Assembly (NCBI GenBank): GCA_902803305.1
Contig: CADCPL010000112.1
Location: 1 to 7,584 of the forward strand
DNA: 7,584 nt
Source: an uncultured Lachnospiraceae bacterium
Lineage (GTDB): Bacteria; Bacillota; Clostridia; Lachnospirales; Lachnospiraceae
Direction of reading: 5' to 3'
The first letter of the stretch is position 1, and every line of letters begins with the position of its first letter. The translations under genes were made by a program, and so were the position numbers. Below the pieces are notes generated by a model. It saw only the letters and a list, made by a program, of their open reading frames with translations, was not told where the DNA came from and searched no databases. Positions 6,017 through 7,584 of the stretch are shown piece after piece.

Positions 6017-6778
6017 TCATTTACCTTTCTGTGATGCAAAATAATTGGCGATATTCTCACGCAGCTGATTTCTCTCTATCGTCTTAAGCTGATATCCTAC
6101 AGGCTTGAGAGCAAGTACTTTCATTATGCTTTCCTTGTCACCTTTACCTGTCAGGAACATAACGGGAATATCCGCTGTTGCCGCATCAGATCTTATCATT
6201 TCAAGCACCTGAGGTCCCGGCGTTATCGGCATCTCATAGTCAAGAAGAATAAGATCTGCGTGATTCTTGGCCAGCCACGTGATTGCCTGCATACCGGAAT
6301 TGGCAAGTGATACACGGTACTTGTCTCTTAGCCATTCCATGATCATACTCATATATGCCACGTCATCATCCACTATCAGAATGCTCTTTTTTCTTGACTT
6401 CTGCGCATCTTCATCAATGTAGATCTGCACCTCGTAAATCAGCTTCTCCATATCGAGCGGTCTCTCAAAGAGCTTATGAATATTACTCTCCGGTATAAAG
6501 CCTTTTACCGTATCGTATTCCTCTTTGGTACCTATCACAATGACCTGTTCGTCGTTATCCGAGCAGCGGTCCTTTATATATACGAGAGTCTCGGCATAAT
6601 CTCCGATAGATTCATCCGTAAATATGAAAACCAGATCTGTGTTCTCGCATTTATTCTCTATATCCTTCATCTTGAAAGTCGAGAATCGCGACTCTATACC
6701 GATACCCTTGAGCTTAGTCTCAAGGCCTTTGATTATGAACCCTTCTGCGGCTGCAACTATAAGCATTCTCTTGTACAT
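6017..6778 (-). CDS. Response regulator with a degenerate receiver followed by an intact receiver
   Basis: Of 253 residues, the second half (about 131-250) is a canonical CheY-like receiver: acidic pocket VDDD (136-139), phosphoacceptor D180 in LILLDYEMP, switch T210 in FLTGKGDKES, and Lys232 in YQLKT, where the usual Lys-Pro is Lys-Thr. The first half (about 1-121) aligns as a second receiver that has lost its chemistry. The acidic pair is replaced by AAAE (9-12), the phosphoacceptor position by Phe53 (DLVFIF against DLILLD), and the Lys-Pro by Arg106-Pro107. No DNA-binding, GGDEF or other output domain follows, so it probably acts by protein-protein contact or as a phosphorelay intermediate. 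A strong GGAGGT ribosome binding site lies seven bases before the ATG. The gene begins 17 bases after the stop of the HPt-containing gene, which makes that protein the natural phosphodonor. The target is unknown. Confidence 0.9.
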   Translation of the reverse strand: MYKRMLIVAAAEGFIIKGLETKLKGIGIESRFSTFKMKDIENKCENTDLVFIFTDESIGDYAETLVYIKDRCSDNDEQVIVIGTKEEYDTVKGFIPESNIHKLFERPLDMEKLIYEVQIYIDEDAQKSRKKSILIVDDDVAYMSMIMEWLRDKYRVSLANSGMQAITWLAKNHADLILLDYEMPITPGPQVLEMIRSDAATADIPVMFLTGKGDKESIMKVLALKPVGYQLKTIERNQLRENIANYFASQKGK

Positions 6779-6785
6779 ACTTTAA

Positions 6786-6791
6786 ACCTCC
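6786..6791 (-). promoter_or_regulatory. Strong Shine-Dalgarno of the response regulator gene
   Basis: GGAGGT on the minus strand, seven bases before the ATG at 6778-6776, in the 17-base gap after the HPt gene. It confirms the start of the regulator and suggests efficient initiation independent of the upstream gene. Confidence 0.85.
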
Positions 6792-6795
6792 GCTA

Positions 6796-7584
6796 TTAAA
6801 CCTCATTAATTATTTCTTTTATACCATCCCAATCCAACCGGGAAAGTTTGATCTGTAATCTCTCGAACCTTTCTTCATCTTCCGGCGGCAGTTTGTATTC
6901 TTTGACCGAATCCGTTACCATCTTAGCCAGCTCGTAATCCATGCTCTGTGAAAATTCGGCAAGTCCCGCATATGCATCTGCCAGCATGTCTTGCGGAATT
7001 TCCGGAAGATCTTCATGTTTTCCGAGCATGGGGGCGAGTTCATCCCTTATGGCACGATATTCATCCATCATTGTATCATGATTGGCTGTAATATAGGTAG
7101 TATCATTATTCTTGCCGGCCATCTCAAGGGCTTCACAATCTCTTCCGAGCGAAAGAGCACCAACAAGTCGGGAACTGCTCTTTAGTGCATGGACTTTTAT
7201 CGTATAGTTCTCCCAATCCTTGGAATCATAGAATCCCTGTATCTCACCGGACTTGGCTTCATATGAATCGTAGTATATCCGAATCACCGACAGGAATGAT
7301 TCTTCGGATCCGCTGTTCTTAATAGCAGTTGCAGAGTCTATCCCGTGAATATTATCGTACCATTTATCAGAACTCTGTTTATCCTCTGTAATTTCCTCCG
7401 GTGCTGTATCTGATCTTTCTTCCCCTATACCGTTCGATTGATCATTATCGTATTCTTCAACATCTTCGAATTCCTCATTTGCTTTTGCAAAGATCGGACC
7501 GAGATTATAATTGTGATTACCCTTGATGAGATAGATCAGTCCGAACGTACCTTCACCGCAGTTACTGGATATCCCGGCGGATGC
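6796..7584 (-). CDS. C-terminal part of an HPt-domain signalling protein (5' end outside the window)
   Basis: The reading frame is open from the window edge to a TAA at 6798-6796, giving 262 visible residues. A GTG at 7287-7285 lies inside the HPt domain, so it is not the true start. The domain runs from about WYDNIHGID (visible residues 65-73) to about residue 190. Its phosphorylation motif is VHALKSSSRLVGA, with the acceptor His at visible residue 132 (codon 7191-7189). The preceding segment is an acidic linker (EEFEDVEEYDND and onward), before which the visible N-terminus, including GTFGLIYLIKG, was not recognised. After the HPt comes a helical tail with the YKLPPEDEERFERLQIKLSRLDWDGI type of ending seen on clostridial HPt proteins. 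HPt domains relay phosphate between receiver domains, usually at the end of hybrid histidine kinases. Fusion to a membrane protein or transporter is also possible here. The adjacent receiver protein is the likely partner. Confidence 0.85.
   Translation of the reverse strand, partial: ASAGISSNCGEGTFGLIYLIKGNHNYNLGPIFAKANEEFEDVEEYDNDQSNGIGEERSDTAPEEITEDKQSSDKWYDNIHGIDSATAIKNSGSEESFLSVIRIYYDSYEAKSGEIQGFYDSKDWENYTIKVHALKSSSRLVGALSLGRDCEALEMAGKNNDTTYITANHDTMMDEYRAIRDELAPMLGKHEDLPEIPQDMLADAYAGLAEFSQSMDYELAKMVTDSVKEYKLPPEDEERFERLQIKLSRLDWDGIKEIINEV

Noticed and set aside
6796..7287. A complete 163-residue HPt protein starting at GTG 7287
   Set aside because: The frame is open to the window edge, the GTG falls within the HPt helical bundle with no good ribosome binding site before it, and the upstream WYDNIHGID segment belongs to the same domain.
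1..7584. CRISPR arrays, tRNA/rRNA genes, transposases and phage genes
   Set aside because: Nothing of this kind was seen; almost all of the window is accounted for by closely packed chromosomal genes.

Overview
All supported genes in this window lie on the minus strand, so biological order runs from high to low coordinates. The gene content and protein style suggest a Gram-positive anaerobe of the Clostridia, most likely Lachnospiraceae (Butyrivibrio/Roseburia-like). The grounds are a Bacillota-type DNA polymerase I of about 880 residues with a dead proofreading domain, a CoaE of the divergent type I associate with Lachnospiraceae, a long FtsA/PilM-like protein with a C-terminal extension, strong GGAGG-type ribosome binding sites and a moderate GC content. 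The assignment comes from recognising families, not from a database search.

Layout, upstream to downstream. (1) 7584-6796: 3' part of a gene for a protein ending in a histidine phosphotransfer (HPt) domain; its N-terminus lies outside the window. (2) 6778-6017: a response regulator with a degenerate receiver followed by an intact receiver and no output domain. (3) 6000-5650: a small zf-HC2-type zinc-binding protein with one C-terminal membrane segment. (4) 5641-3005: DNA polymerase I (polA). (5) 3003-2407: dephospho-CoA kinase (coaE). (6) 2402-219: a 727-residue FtsA/PilM-like actin-fold ATPase with three repeated C-terminal modules. (7) 218-95: a non-coding stretch with strong RNA-folding potential. 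(8) 94-1: the first 31 codons of an MBL-fold hydrolase of the WalJ/YycJ family.

The six genes from HPt to FtsA-like are separated by only 17, 16, 8, 1 and 4 bases. No terminator is visible between them and several ribosome binding sites sit in the end of the preceding gene, so they are probably co-transcribed and partly translationally coupled. The first two look like a phosphorelay pair (HPt donor, REC acceptor). The next block serves replication and repair, CoA synthesis and cell-division or cytoskeletal functions, and WalJ-type proteins are linked to coordination of replication with cell division.

The most interesting non-coding signal is the 124-base gap between the FtsA-like gene and walJ. 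Its transcript can form a 9-bp helix enclosing a CUUG-tetraloop hairpin, a possible pseudoknot, and another 6-bp hairpin. The CCCCUAU segment used in the pseudoknot is also perfectly complementary to AUAGGGG at the walJ ribosome binding site. That arrangement could act as a translational switch, although a dispersed repeat element is also possible. The most interesting protein signal is the three-copy repeat at the C-terminus of the FtsA-like protein. I found no tRNA, rRNA, CRISPR array, insertion sequence or prophage gene.
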